NCBI GenBank assembly: GCA_032717465.1
Contig: CM064655.1
Coordinates: 18,396,335-18,460,334 of the forward strand
Source of the DNA: Coenobita brevimanus
Lineage: Eukaryota > Arthropoda > Malacostraca > Decapoda > Coenobitidae
DNA length: 64,000 nucleotides
Direction: 5' to 3'
Positions 21,388-32,182 of this stretch are shown here, in pieces. How positions within the stretch are numbered: position 1 is the first letter of the stretch; every line of letters starts with the position of its first letter. Position numbers and translations under genes: made by a program. The notes under the pieces were generated by a model. It worked only from the letters and a program-made list of their open reading frames with translations. It was not told where the DNA came from and did no database searches.

Positions 21388-23869
21388 TGAAATACCAAAG
21401 CAGCGGGATGAGCCCGACTCCACCACCCCAGGAGGAGAGAGTGAGGGGGTGAAACCCACTCCACAAGGAGACAACAGAGGGGCTGACTTACCTGGGCAGG
21501 TGTCCAGGCAGCAACGACACATCTCCCTCGCGACCCGGCGACCCTCGTCCGTGCAGCCAGACCACCCAGTAGTGTACGGAAAAAGTACACTACTCCCCAG
21601 CAGAGGAAGTGCTGGACAGAATCGGGGTGGGACTTGCAGTGGCAAGTTCCCAGGCACACCCTCGGACACCGAGTCTTCTGGATTGGCTCATTATTTGAGG
21701 GAGGACTCAGGAGGAGCCTCTAGGGATGCTGTTCCCCTGCCTAGACTGAAGGAGGGCATGCTCTGTCAAAGCTGCGGCGAAAGCTGAGAGAGTACATCCG
21801 GCCTCTTCCTCCTGACGTTAAGGGCACAGGACCTTCCCAGACGGAAAGAGGGCACACTCCATCGGAGCTGTGGCATTAGCTGAGAGTGTATGTCCGGCCT
21901 CTTCCTCTTGACGTTTCCAGGACAGGTAACCCCAACCTGATGAAGGGAGGGCATGCTCCATCGGAGCTGCAACACTAGCTGGGAGTGTACGTCCAACCTC
22001 TTCCTCCCGACGTCTCCAGGGCAGGAGGCCTTAGCCCTACGACAGGAGTGCCTGGAGTGCCCTCATACCCCTGTTCCACGTAGGAGCACAGGCAGTGCCC
22101 GATGGGGCTGCCTGACAGAAGGAGTCACCTCTGTCTCGCCCCACCGCCCTGGTGTTAAAGCGAGGTGCCACTCTTTCCAGCTCTCTCCTTTGAGGGCTGG
22201 AGCTTCTTCCCCTACAAGTTCCCCACCTGAGTCCAGACCAGACCAGACGCTGCTGAGGCCCAGAGTCTGGTCCCTGCAGCCTGGGTCACCCCAGATGCTG
22301 ATGGGCTCCACCAGGACCAGAGGCCGCAGCTCTACCCTGTCAGCCTCCCCCTGTAGCAGAGGCCACGGTCCCCAGAACCAGCGGGCCTCCCCAGGGACTC
22401 GCCAAGACCAAAGGACCTCCCCAGGCGCAGGCGGCCACAGTTCTCTCCTGACGGCCACCCCGGACCGGGATATAGGCTGCCCTAGCTTGGCAACATCCTC
22501 CTCCCGGCCGACACTCAGGCCGGGACTCTACCAGACCCTCCCCCAGACCCCGAGGACAACCAAGGGCCGACGGCACACTGCCTGACTTCTGGCCCTATTT
22601 GGGCCCAGTCCCGAGAGCCCTGCCTCCTGCAGGGCCGACGCGGCAAGGAAGCCGCCCCAGACACCGCCCCATTATTCCCGGACTAGTGGCAACTCCACGG
22701 GCCCCACTGTCCTGTACAGCTCCCCAGATGGCCCGCCTCCCACTCCCAGCCGCCACTTGGAGCTCCCTGCATAGGCCTTCTCCCCCAGGGGCTGTGGCCT
22801 CCTCTCCGTCAGAACCGTGAGTGACAGGTCTCGTGATTATATACCTCCCCAGTTTCGTGGACCCCCCCCTTCAGTGAACCATCAACAAACCGTTATCCTG
22901 TGTTCCTATCCCCATACGCGGCACGTTCTTCTCCCACTCCCGACTACAGTATCCCCCCCACCCTTGATGAATCGAGCCCCTGTGAATCACGTGCGGAGTG
23001 TATAGCCCCAGCCCCAGGGTTGAGACCCCCCCCCCCTCTCTCGGACAGTGACAGACAAGTAGCCCGCACCATTCACACAACACAGCAAGATCTCAGGCTA
23101 TATTCCCCTCCCCTTCCCTTCTCCTCCCTACCGCCGGTCCGACTCCCCAGAGAATATCCCTCCCTATCCTCATTAAGCCTCTCTCCCCTCCACGCCCCCA
23201 GTGTGACATATGGTATATGCTCGGCCTGTGTGACACGTGTATCGAAGCCAAGTTAGCTGTTGTTGTTGATGATTCTCTCCTCTTTCGAGGAGACCGGGCC
23301 TTGCTGTAGCCCGGTTGGTGGTGGTTGTCTTGAGTAAGGTAAAGGGGAAGACAGGGCCTGGGGAATGCCCAGCACACACGCCCTGTCTCCTGGCTGAGTT
23401 GCGGTGTGTGTGGCCAAGTTAGCTAGGGACTTCCGTATATATCACACGGAGATGATGTATTAGCTAGGACCCGTCTATGTCCCGCGAACACCTAGGCTTA
23501 AGAATTGTCCCTGTGGGTATACTGGGTTGTGTTATATGTCCATCTGTCTGTGTTAACGTACTACCTGTATTGGTGACATATTGCTTGTGATATGATGAGA
23601 GAAATAGCCTAGATGTGAGACAAAGATGCTGAACTAGATGGACAAGTGATTGAGATCAATATCAGTGTAAAGCATTGTGTAATTTCGACTCTGATCATAG
23701 AACGCTGTGTGTGTGTAAGTGTTCTGTATAAATATACTAGAGTATTTGTCTGCCCGTGGTGTTTGTGTTTTCCCTTCCTTGCAAGAGCTGACCCGGTCAG
23801 GAATTAAGGACCCAGAGTTGCACAGTAACTGGACCCGAGAAGTCGGGACACAGAATACGCAGCATAACA
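21388..23869 (+). mobile_element. GC1-family element, copy a
   Basis: Starts TGAAATACC and ends CAGCATAACA, flanked by the perfect 5-bp repeat AGGAT (21,383-21,387 and 23,870-23,874) within the hAT MITE. It is visibly GC-rich compared with both flanks. From nucleotide 5 a frame (with ATA where copies c and d have ATG) stays open to 21,787 and contains TTPGG and QNRGGT, as in the other copies. It carries three tandem units of about 95 bp at 21,757-22,030 and the conserved stem-loop near 21,629-21,651. No LTR pair, gag or pol. See the family finding for interpretation. Confidence 0.85.
21757..22032 (+). repeat. Three tandem units of about 95 bp in GC1-a
   Basis: Units share GGGCA(T/C)(G/A)CTC...GAGCTG, TAGCTGAGAGTGTA and CGGCCTCTTCCTCCTGACGT. 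They occupy the position of the tandem repeats in other GC1 copies but differ in sequence. Confidence 0.85.
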
Positions 23870-24071
23870 AGGATGAATTAGAATAATTATGCATAATCCT
23901 AACCAAATGAAACACCGAATTAATAATATAAAATCTGTAATACTCACTAGCTGGTAACTTTGATCGGCCCATTCACAGTACCATAAGGTCGGTATGTTTG
24001 GAGTTCGTATGACTTTATGAGACGTTAGTGTTTGAGTAGCACCCTCAGGGTGGGTTGCAGCACGGCAGCTG

Positions 24072-24109
24072 TCTGTCACTCAAATAAGTCAATATATATA
24101 TATATATAG

Positions 24110-24161
<52 letters not shown>
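24072..24161. repeat. TA and AC microsatellites in the right end of the hAT MITE
   Basis: A short TA run, TAGTATACAC, then a pure AC run next to the right terminal inverted repeat. Confidence 0.95.
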
Positions 24162-24164
<3 letters not shown>

Positions 24165-24201
24165 GAGGCACTGGTCACCTTACCTAAATGTATTTGCTGA
24201 T

Positions 24202-24252
24202 AAAAAAAAATAATAATAAAAATAAAATTACAAAAAATAATAAAATAAAAAT

Positions 24253-24288
<36 letters not shown>

Positions 24289-24483
24289 GTGTGCATGAAA
24301 GTGTGTATGTTCATATGCAGGGATGTGTGTGTGTATGTATGTATGTATGTATATATATATGATCATATATATATATATATGTATATGTCTAAATGTATAT
24401 ACATGTATATATTTTGCCTTAATGACCAGGGGCTTCGGCCTCAATGGTCGATAGGCAAAAAAAAAAAAAAAAAAAAAAAAAAA
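24202..24483 (+). mobile_element. Hairpin/poly-A retroposon, copy 2
   Basis: Same architecture as copy 1 at 3,990: A-rich start, TA/TG-rich middle, near-palindrome at 24,414-24,457 and a run of about 28 A. It interrupts LINE-2 within the FADD codons, 12 bp after the hAT duplication. The loop is TTCG here against TTT in copy 1, and the outer stem has become TTGCCT with AGGCAA, so pairing is kept. TSD unclear because of A runs. Confidence 0.8.
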
Positions 24484-24785
24484 GGTGCAAAAATACAAAG
24501 GAAAATTACAAACACAGACTCTTGCATAGAGTTACAAGAGGAATTAATTAAGCTTCATGAAAGGAGTAACAGATGACAAATTGAATTTAAGGTGGACAAA
24601 TGTCATGTAATAAAATTTAGTAAAAGTGAAAAAGACCACACTGGGATTATAAGTTAGGAAGTTCAACCTTACATATTATCAGAAAAGGAAAAGGATTTAG
24701 GAGTGATGATCAATAACAGACCATCACTGGCTGACAACATAAATGAAAAAGTAAGGAACATGTACACACTGCTTGCCAATATGAG
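24484..24785 (+). pseudogene. LINE-2 RT segment after the catalytic box
   Basis: Reads AKIQRKITNTDSCIELQEEL, VDKCHVIKFSKSEKD, KDLGVMINNRPSLADNINEK and TLLANM, the thumb-adjacent part of a LINE RT. It joins the YLNVFAD codons before the inserted elements. A stop lies after HERSNR. Confidence 0.85.
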
Positions 24786-27148
24786 TGTTATGCTGGGTGT
24801 TTTTAGTCCGACCTCTCGTCCTAAGAACACCAGCGACTGAGAGGGGTCCTCTTTCCGGACCGGAAGTAAAGCACCCACAAAGGAACAGGACATAAAAACC
24901 AGGCAGTACACCTTAACACATCTATTGTCTTAATTCTTACACCGTGACAATATACACAAAGAGATATTGGATATGTACAGAGACAGGAAACACAGAATTA
25001 GCCTTTAATACAAATGGGTAGGGTTACACGCACAATAGGTCACTCTTCACTTGTACGTGGATATTTGATACTAATACTACATTACCCGGATACTGTTTCT
25101 AAGCAGAGATGGCGTTTTATATACTGAGTTCATTTCACTAGGAGAGGACGTGACCAAGAGTGGGGGGAATGAATATTACCATAAGTGGGTAGGATGCGGG
25201 TCGCGACACTCGCGGGAGTCAGTCGCAGTAGCACTAGTTCACAAGTTTCTGAGGAACCCCGCACGTCTCTGACTTTAACCCACGATTTCTATAAGTCCTC
25301 CCGTATATAGTTAGTGGTCTTTTCTGTTCTGCCAGGTACCGGGTCACTGTGCACTGTGTGTAACTCTAGTCGCTTATGTATCACTTGGGCCTTTACTCTG
25401 TTATTTGTCACCGTACACTATTGTGTTGATTGTTCACTGTACTAGTATTATTAGTGTCACTATGTACCCGTATTTTCCCTGGGTATCACCTGCTGCGCGT
25501 CCTGGGGGTAAGAGAGGGGCCCTATGGGGAGCCCTCCTGCAGGGGGCAACGCACTGTCCGTAGGGGCGTCACTGCCCGGGTTGTGGTCATCGTTGGGGTG
25601 CAGGGAGGCCCTCCAATCTGGGGGCCTCAACTTGGGAGGCGGCCCTCACACTGGGGCTGCGTCGGTGGGGTGCAGGGAGGCCCGGTCTGGGGGCCTCGAC
25701 CTTGGAGGTGGCCCTCAGAACTAGGGCCGAACAGCTGCAAGAGGCGGGCCTGGCGCCTCTGGCTCCGAGGAGAGAGAGAGCCTGGGTTGTCTGGGCCTGG
25801 GGGCTGCTGGCCAGACCTGGGAGTCCGGAGACGCGGCCGCCTATGGGAAGAAGCACTGTCAGGGGTGAACTGTGGCGTTGCCTCCGTCGGGGGTCCGTCA
25901 GGGACAGGGACCTCCCAGGGGTAGGTGGTAGGGCTTGGAATGGGCCACGCCACCACTCCGACAGCACCTCCGGGGAACTGCTCCTATTGGGAGACAAAGG
26001 GCATCCCACGCAGCCGAGAGGGAAGGGGTCTGCTGTGCAAGGGACCTCCTGCTCCGGGAGGGCCTTCAGAGTCACGAATGAGGGGCGTACGGTGGCCACT
26101 CCCTCCCCGTCACGTACGGTGGCCACTCCCTCCCCGTCACGTACGGTGGCCATGAACGCGGTTTCGTGACTCCTAGGACTCGCAGCTGAAGGGCATACGG
26201 TGGCTGCTCCTTCCCCCGCACGTACTAAGACAGTGCTGGCGGTGCTACTCCCGAAGGAGGAAAAGGCAGGAGAGGGGTGCACGGGGGCAGCGCCCTCTCC
26301 GGTGTGTGCTGAGGCCGTGGCCGAGGGTCTACTTACCCTTGCACGCACTGCAGCCGTAGCCGTGTGCCCACCCACCTGCCGGGAAGTAACTGAAGGACGT
26401 ATGGTGGCTGCTCCTTCCCCGTCACGTACGGTGGCCGTGAACGCAGTGTTACTCCCGTAGGAGGAAAAGGCAGGAGAGGGGTGCACAGGGGCAGCGCCCT
26501 CTCCGGTACGTACTAAGGCCGTAGCCGAGGGTCTATCTAACCTGGTACGTACAAAGGCCGTAGCCATGGGCCTGCCTGCCCTTCAGGAAGTAACTGAGGC
26601 ATTACTCCTGTGGTAGGAGGTAATAGTGGATGAGGGGCGTATGGTGGCCACTCCCTCCCCGTCACGTACAGTGGCCATGATCACGGTTTCACTACTCCTC
26701 TCTCTGCCAGTCGGGGCGCGTTCATTAACTAACGCCCCGAGGCCGTCCCCAGAGGTGGCTGTGACTGAGGGGTGTACAGTGGCCACTCCCTCCCCCTTCA
26801 CGTACAGTGGCCGTGATGGTGGTGTCACAGGGGGAAACAACTGAAGGGTGTACAGTGACCACTCCCTCCCCGGTACGTACGGTGTCCGTACCGCGGTGTT
26901 GCCTGGGACTGACTCTGGATCAGCCCCACCCCGAACCTGGTGAAGGCTGCCCCGCCTTCAGGGTCGTTGCCTCTTCCCGCTCACCTGGTGTTGTGACAGT
27001 TGCGGGAAAGAGGGACTCTGGACAGAGGTGTCCTGGTGACCCTCTTGTCCTGGGTCACTAACTCCGCCGTGGTGTCCTCCTGGGGTGGTGGTGTGGTGGT
27101 GGGGTGGGGGGTGGCGGGGTGAGTGGTCCAGCGGCGGCGGGTATTTTA
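24786..27148 (-). mobile_element. GC1-family element, copy b
   Basis: On the minus strand it starts TAAAATACCC and ends CCCAGCATAACA, with TSD ATGAG at 24,781-24,785 and 27,149-27,153; LINE-2 reads through once the element is set aside. Its 5' region translates to TTTPGGHHGGVSDPGQEG, close to copy d (TTTPGGHTGEVSSPGQEG). The middle is a long tandem array with the motif GGCCACTGTACG, and the last 350 bp match copies c and d. ATA replaces the ATG at nucleotide 5. No gag, pol or paired LTR. Confidence 0.86.
25587..26567 (-). CDS. GC1-b open frame with ATVRVGEG-type repeats
   Basis: A 326-codon open frame made of repeats such as TATVRDGEGVATVRPS and GEGAAPVHPSPAFSS, followed by VPCTADPFP, SEWWRGPF and a Pro/Ser/Arg-rich C-terminus. 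Copies c (32,263-32,649) and e (63,261-63,722) encode the same repeat phrase and a similar region after it. I do not recognise the protein, and its start codon is arbitrary because the frame enters from upstream. GC-rich DNA lowers stop frequency, so translation is unproven. If made, it would be a low-complexity repeat protein. Confidence 0.3.
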   Translation of the reverse strand: MATAFVRTRLDRPSATALVRTGEGAAPVHPSPAFSSYGSNTAFTATVRDGEGAATIRPSVTSRQVGGHTATAAVRARVSRPSATASAHTGEGAAPVHPSPAFSSFGSSTASTVLVRAGEGAATVCPSAASPRSHETAFMATVRDGEGVATVRDGEGVATVRPSFVTLKALPEQEVPCTADPFPLGCVGCPLSPNRSSSPEVLSEWWRGPFQALPPTPGRSLSLTDPRRRQRHSSPLTVLLPIGGRVSGLPGLASSPQAQTTQALSLLGARGARPASCSCSALVLRATSKVEAPRPGLPAPHRRSPSVRAASQVEAPRLEGLPAPQR

Positions 27149-27153
27149 ATGAG

Positions 27154-27700
27154 GGTAGCATTCACGTATATAAATGAAGACATACTGAGAAACATTATAA
27201 CATCATTCATCAGACCAACTCTGGAGTATGCATCAGTAGTGTGGAATCCACATCTCAGAAAACACATAGATAAAACTGAAAATGTACAGAGGACCGCTAC
27301 AAGATGGGCACCAAGCTTAAGGGATCTAAGCTATGATGATGACTCGAAAAATTAAACCTACCAACATTACAAGAGAGAAGGGAAGATGAGACATGATTAC
27401 GTTATATAAATGCATCACAGGAAAAGAGAAAATAGACATAAATGAGTATATAACCTATGGGGAAGCAACATCAAGAGGACACTGCAAAAAACTATACAAA
27501 AAGAAAGGCGATTAAAACATAATGAAATTCAGTTTCCCAAATAGAACAATTGATCAGTGGAATGCACTACCGGATGATATAGTGTGTGCCAAAACTATTC
27601 ATAAATTTAAAGACATGTATGATAATAATGGTTCAAGACATGGGACAGTACGAGCTCTACTCATTCCTGTAAAGGTACAGTTAGGTAAGAACACACACAC
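27154..27700 (+). pseudogene. LINE-2 C-terminal domain and 3' end
   Basis: Reads AFTYINEDILRNIITSFIRP, LEYASVVWNPHLRKHIDK and VQRTATRW, then after frameshifts FPNRTIDQWNALPDD, the conserved C-terminal block of CR1/L2-like LINEs (N-x-W-N-x-L-P). It ends near TTAGGTAAGAACACAC with an (AC)n tract at 27,690-27,702. Confidence 0.85.
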
Positions 27701-27734
27701 ACAGTATATATCTATCTATCTATTGCCAGACGCC

Positions 27735-29195
27735 TCAATCCCGTTTGGGGTGGCCACAAACAAATCGCCTCCAAGTCGCCCTGTCCCCCGCCATTTCACT
27801 ACCCTGCTCCCAACTCACACCCCCCTCTCTCATATACCTCTCCACCCCATCCCTCCATCTCATCCTCAGCCTTCCCCTCCCTCTCCCCCCCTCCACCTCA
27901 CTCACATACACTCTCTTCGTCAGTCTTTCACCCTCCATCCTCTCCACATGGCCAAATCACCTAAGTGTGTTCCTCATAACGCTTCCTATCACATCCACAT
28001 CCACACCACAACGCTCCTTTATATCCTCATTCGTCAGCCTGTCTCTCCAGGTGACTCCACAGGCTCCTCTTAAATAACTCATTTCCACTGCTCCCACTCT
28101 TGACTTGTGTCCTTCCAACAACGTCCAAGCTTCACTTCCGTATGTTAGAGTTGGTATCACAATACTGTCATGTAGTAACTTTTTCACTTCCATGCTCACT
28201 TCCCTGTTTCTTATCACTGCTTTCAAAGAACCAGCAACCTTTCTTCCCTGCTGTACCCTTTCAAGCACTTCACCCTCCAAACCTCCATCCTTACTCATCA
28301 CACTACCCAAGTACTTAAACGTACTCACATTTTCCAATTCCTCACCATCCAACCTCGCTGTACATTCTCTGACTTCACCTCTCTCAAAGACCATCACTTT
28401 ACTCTTCCCTACATTCACCTTTAGATTCCGTTTCTTACACACTCTCCCAAACTCATCCACCAAGCCTTGCAGCTCCCCTTCGTCTTCACTCAACAATACA
28501 GTATCATCTGCAAACAACAGTACAGGGAGTTTCCAAACACTATCCTCTCTCACCAGGGCCACTCCAACATCCACTACCCTACCTTGTACCTCTTTTATTA
28601 CCCCATCCATGTACAGATTGAACAACCATGGAGACATGACACATCCCTGTTTCAACCCAACTTTCAAAGAGAAAAATTCACTTAGTTCACCATCCACACG
28701 CACTGCAGCCTTCGCACCATCGTACATACTCTTCACAGCATTCAACAACTTCCCATCTACTCCATATATTCTTAACACTTTCCACAATCCTTGTCTATCC
28801 ACCCTGTCATATGCCTTCTCCAAATCCATGAAAGCCGCATACAACTTCTTTCCCTTCTCTAGAAACCTTTCCACTAAAGATCTAAGAATGAATATCTGAT
28901 CTTCACAACCTCTTCCCTTCCTAAAGCCTCCCTGTTCTTCTCCAACTAATTTCTCTGTTCTTTCTCTAACTCTGTCATTAAGTATCCTACCATACACTTT
29001 TCCTATTATACTAAGAAGACAAATGCCCCTATGATTACCACACACTTCTTTTTCCCCTTTTCTTTTGTACAAGGGAATAATTATACCTGACTTCCAATCC
29101 TCCGGGACTCTACCTTCCTCCCAGGCCAATCTGCACATCTTCCACATCCATTCTACTACTATCTCTCCCCCATGCTTCAGCATTTCACCACACAC
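27735..29195 (-). pseudogene. RTE-1 reverse transcriptase
   Basis: The main frame 29,195-27,957 encodes PEDWKSGIIIPLYKRKG, GNHRGICLLSIIGKVYGRIL, QGGFRKGRGCEDQ, motif A (FMDLEKAYDRVDR), LKQGCVMSPWLFNLYMD and motif C (LLFADDTVLLS), then PTLTYGSEAWTL and RLTNEDIKERCGVD. Both catalytic Asp clusters are intact. The last about 70 codons (WFGHVERMEG, RMRWRDGVERYM) are in another frame (27,947-27,735), showing a frameshift near 27,950. A stop near 29,222 separates it from the linker. It would make cDNA at the nicked target. Confidence 0.92.
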
Positions 29196-29426
29196 TCCAT
29201 CAATTCCTGGGGCTTTCCCCTATTTAACTTTCTTCATTGCTTCCACAACTTCTATCCTACTGATTTCTTCCTGTCTTCTCACCTCCCTCCTTCTCCCAGC
29301 CATTCCCTAGCCACTTATACTCGCATTACTTCCATCCTCTATGTTCAACAATTCCTTAAAGCGTTCTCTCCATCTGCTCACTTTTTCTCCCTTCTCCACT
29401 AGTAGTCTACCATTTTTATCTTTCAC

Positions 29427-29747
29427 TCACCTGCTAACTTCACTTCCACCCTGTCTTACTCTTTTCACCTCTTTCCAGAACATTTTCTTACAGTCCCTCC
29501 ACTTTACACTCAAATTCCTTCCAAATTCCTCACCCACTCTCTTCTTACTCTCTCTTACTAATCTTTTCACCTCTCTCTTTCTTTCTACATATAACTCTCT
29601 CTTCCACCTCTCAACTTCTTCCACGCCCCTATTTCTCATCCATTCATTGTATGCTTTCTTCTTTTGTGCCACAGCCTCTTTCACCTCTTCAGTCCACCAC
29701 GCTGTTCCTTGCACCCCCCTCCGTCTTCTCTTCCTTCCACACACCAC
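29427..29747 (-). pseudogene. RTE-1 linker between endonuclease and RT
   Basis: Basic, alpha-helical segment with WWTEEVKEAVAQKKKAYNEW and WKEVKRVRQG, the usual connector in RTE proteins. It is open in its own frame but separated from both neighbours by stops. Confidence 0.8.
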
Positions 29748-29783
29748 ATCACATGCTGCACGTATTTCTTCTGTAAATATCCT

Positions 29784-30740
29784 TCACACACCTTCCACGT
29801 CTCCCATCTGCTCCAATTCATATTTGACCAATCGTTCCTCCACTTCTCTCTTATACTCTGCCTTTTTCTCATCCACTTGTAACCTTTCCACTCTCCTTGC
29901 AACTACTCCTTCCTCTCGTCTTTCCGTTCTTCTATTCCTCCATCTTACTTGAATTCTAATTCTGGCCACCACCAAGTAGTGGTCAGAAAGTCCACTCCCC
30001 CAACCTCTATAAACTCTTGCATCCATTACACATCTTCGCATCCTTTCATCCACACACACATAATCAATCATTGCCTTCCTTTCATTCAGTTCACCACCCA
30101 CCCTTCTCATCACTCGCCATGTATACCTGTGGATCATTTTATGCCTGAAGAGGGTATTGGCTATCACCAACCCCCTCCCAGCACAAATGTCCACTAACGC
30201 ACTCCCATTCTCATCTATCTCAGCAGGCACACCCCACTCACCAACTATTCCATCCACCTTCACATTCCCTACTTTACCATTCATATTACCGATCAAAAAC
30301 ACTCTCTCATTCCTTCCAAACTTTTCCATGCACACTTCTACACATGTCCAGAACTCTTCTCTCACTCTTCTAGCACGATCTTGTGTTGGCGCATACACAC
30401 ACACAATCACCCACATTTGTATTCCAACTTTCAACTTTACCCACACAATCCTTGACCCAACTGATCCATACTGTCTTATGCTCCTCTTCCATCTTTTACT
30501 CACAACTATACATACTCCTTCCTTTGCCCTCTCATTCTCACCTACTCCTGCACATATACCCCATCCAAACTTCCATTCTCTCACACTTTCTCCTCTCCCT
30601 TTTGTTTCAGTTATTCCACATACATCCACTTTCGCACCCTCAAGCACCTGGACAATCTCTCTCTCTTTCACCTCATCATTTGCTCCCCTTACATTCCAGT
30701 TTCCGATAACCATGTCCGTTGTCCGGTCCTTGGTCGTCAT
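29784..30740 (-). pseudogene. RTE-1 apurinic-type endonuclease
   Basis: I take the ATG at 30,740 as start; the longer frame begins only with GTG at 30,809. Motifs in order: VIGNWNVRG, GITETKGRGE, VCVYAPTQDRARR, IGNMNGKVG, YVCVDERM and SDHYLVVARI. This domain nicks the target DNA. The block that reads GDxN in active family members is GNMN here, so a catalytic Asp is Asn and activity is doubtful. The frame ends at 29,784 before the linker. Confidence 0.9.
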
Positions 30741-31645
30741 CGTTTGGTCAGTCCTTGTCCGAGGCTTAATGTTTGTTTTTTTAGTTAGTTGTTTTCCGGG
30801 GAGGGGCACTAACCCTCCACCAACCCTTTTAGTCGCCTTTTACGACTAGCAGGGATACTGGGGGAGTATTCTTGAAAACCCCCCCTACCCCCAGGGGGAG
30901 TACATACAGTATATATATATGTGAAAGAGCAAGAATACCGGTTAGCAAGATAGAAAGAAAAGGAGTACGAGTGCGTTAGATACGTATTGCATACCTGCCT
31001 TAAAGAGGTGGCATGCAGGTAGAGTTAAAAAGAAATGTTGAGTGTATCGCCGATAGTAAAGACAGACTAATGCAACGTTAAGATTAAGAAGCAGAGATGG
31101 AAGGGAATCAATGAAAGGTTGGGAGCTGAGACAAAAAAATCTTTGAGTTCACCCTATTTAAGAGTGAGCCCTTACCCTAACACATACAAGTTTGTACTTC
31201 ATACAAAGTCAGCAACTATGTTGAATTGAAAAAAAAAAAAAAAGTGTTTAATACATTCGACCTCTGAGGAACTGATTATTCAGTAGAAGTTTTGTGACCT
31301 CTCTAAGAAAGTAAACATAACGAGAATACTGAAGGACTGAGTTGTGTGTTGTTGAAGACAAATTAAAGTGCAAGTTTTCAGGAAGACTGCAACGAGTAGC
31401 ATAATGAAAGATTGAGTTTACGAAACACTGAAAAATATTTTGTTCCAGTTTGAAATTACAGACAAGGCAGCAGTCAAGGTTGCCACATCTTTATAAGAGT
31501 TTTTTAATGACTTGTGAGAGCCATTTTTAGAAACAGGTGAGTGAAGGGTGGACTCTGTATAGGAGTCGAGAGGATTACTGTAGACTTACTGCATACTGTA
31601 CATCTCAGGAGACCATTTATGAGGGCAGAAGCCATAGAAATTAAA

Positions 31646-32182
31646 ATGCGCGCTCCCGCCGCCGGACCCCCCACCCCGCTACGGAGCCGCAGCCCTACCC
31701 CCACCCCAGGAGGACACAACGGTGGGCCAGGTGAATGCGACACTGGCCCAGAGCGAGACGGGTTCAGGTGCGCCCCAATCTTGTGCCCCACTTCCCCTCA
31801 ACCTACCCAACCACGACGTCTCAGGAATGCGAAACTACTTCTCGGCCGGACCAGCCCTCGTCAGGATCGGGGTGGGACTGCTCCAGATACAGTCCCAGGC
31901 AGCGCCACGGTGATGGCCACTGTTTGTCCCTCAGCTGCCTCCCCCTGCAGCCCCGCGAAGACGACCACTGTACGCATCGGGGAAGGAACGGCCACTGTAC
32001 GTCCTGCTGCTGCAGCCACATCTGGAGCCTGCCTTGGTGTGACAGCCACTGAACGCACACTGACAGGCAAAGGCAAGAGGAGTGGAACCGCGACGATGGC
32101 CACTGTGCGCGTCGGGGAGGGATCGGCCACTGTACGTCCCTCATCCACCTCCTCCGCCTCCTACAGGAGTAGCCCGCGGTAA
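31646..32182 (+). CDS. GC1-c first open frame
   Basis: It opens with the ATG at nucleotide 5 of the element and runs 178 codons: AAGPPTP, PTPTPGGHNGGPG, LGRTSPRQDRGGTAPDTVPG, then repeats TVRIGEGTATVRP and ATMATVRVGEGSATVRPSS. The N-terminal features and RQDRGGT block also occur in copies d and e and, less well, a and b. No known domain and no signal peptide. The frame then shifts, and a second frame (32,263-32,649) carries three more repeats and ends ALQSAPG-stop, matching ALQPAPG-stop in copy e. Function unknown. Confidence 0.4.
   Translation: MRAPAAGPPTPLRSRSPTPTPGGHNGGPGECDTGPERDGFRCAPILCPTSPQPTQPRRLRNAKLLLGRTSPRQDRGGTAPDTVPGSATVMATVCPSAASPCSPAKTTTVRIGEGTATVRPAAAATSGACLGVTATERTLTGKGKRSGTATMATVRVGEGSATVRPSSTSSASYRSSPR

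Larger units (their letters stand above)
21211..24181. mobile_element. hAT-like MITE
   Basis: Terminal inverted repeat TAAGGTGACCAG at the left and CTGGTCACCTT at the right, with an 8-bp TSD ACCTAAAT, the hAT signature. The left subterminal region holds several copies of GTCCCG(C/T)TTTT in both orientations (21,228-21,335), typical of hAT transposase binding regions. No transposase is present. Without the nested GC1-a element the MITE is about 0.48 kb. Its right half ends in TA and AC microsatellites. Confidence 0.88.
13900..27700 (+). mobile_element. Decayed LINE (LINE-2) dispersed over 13.8 kb by nested insertions
   Basis: Five segments of one plus-strand LINE can be ordered: about 13,900-15,540, 20,525-21,210, 24,190-24,201, 24,484-24,785 and 27,154-27,700. 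The reading frame runs across each junction when the inserted DNA is set aside, which confirms that they are one element. It has an apurinic endonuclease-like start (SDVDGLVSKLLEIKDYVIE), RT motifs and a C-terminal domain ending near an (AC)n tract. It belongs to the CR1/L2/Rex-like group by motif style. Frameshifts and stops show that it is old. It is the host of all insertions up to 27.15 kb. Confidence 0.85.
27711..30905 (-). mobile_element. Full-length RTE retrotransposon (RTE-1)
   Basis: Flanked by the perfect 10-bp TSD ACAGTATATA (27,701-27,710 and 30,906-30,915). On the minus strand it begins with a C/G-run leader (CTCCCCCTGGGGGTAGGGG, and a stem around TAGTCG and CGACTA), then endonuclease, RT and the tail GGCGTCTGGCAATAGATAGA. 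The (GATA)n tail and single endonuclease-RT ORF are typical of RTE. The ORF is broken by stops and frameshifts, but the structure is complete. It inserted in the microsatellite at the 3' end of LINE-2. Confidence 0.93.

Noticed and set aside
21211..21787. A single gene covering the 190-codon ORF at 21,215-21,787
   Set aside because: The ORF crosses from the hAT terminus into GC1-a; only the part after 21,388 is shared with other GC1 copies.
24786..27148. GC1 copies as bacterial contamination or a horizontally acquired GC-rich gene cluster
   Set aside because: Precise termini with 5-bp target duplications and several diverged copies inside arthropod transposons show that these are resident mobile elements.
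27735..30849. Plus-strand ORFs of up to 264 codons opposite RTE-1
   Set aside because: Shadow frames of the minus-strand endonuclease and RT, which have clear catalytic motifs. The same applies to minus-strand ORFs opposite RTE-2 at 44,698-47,608.
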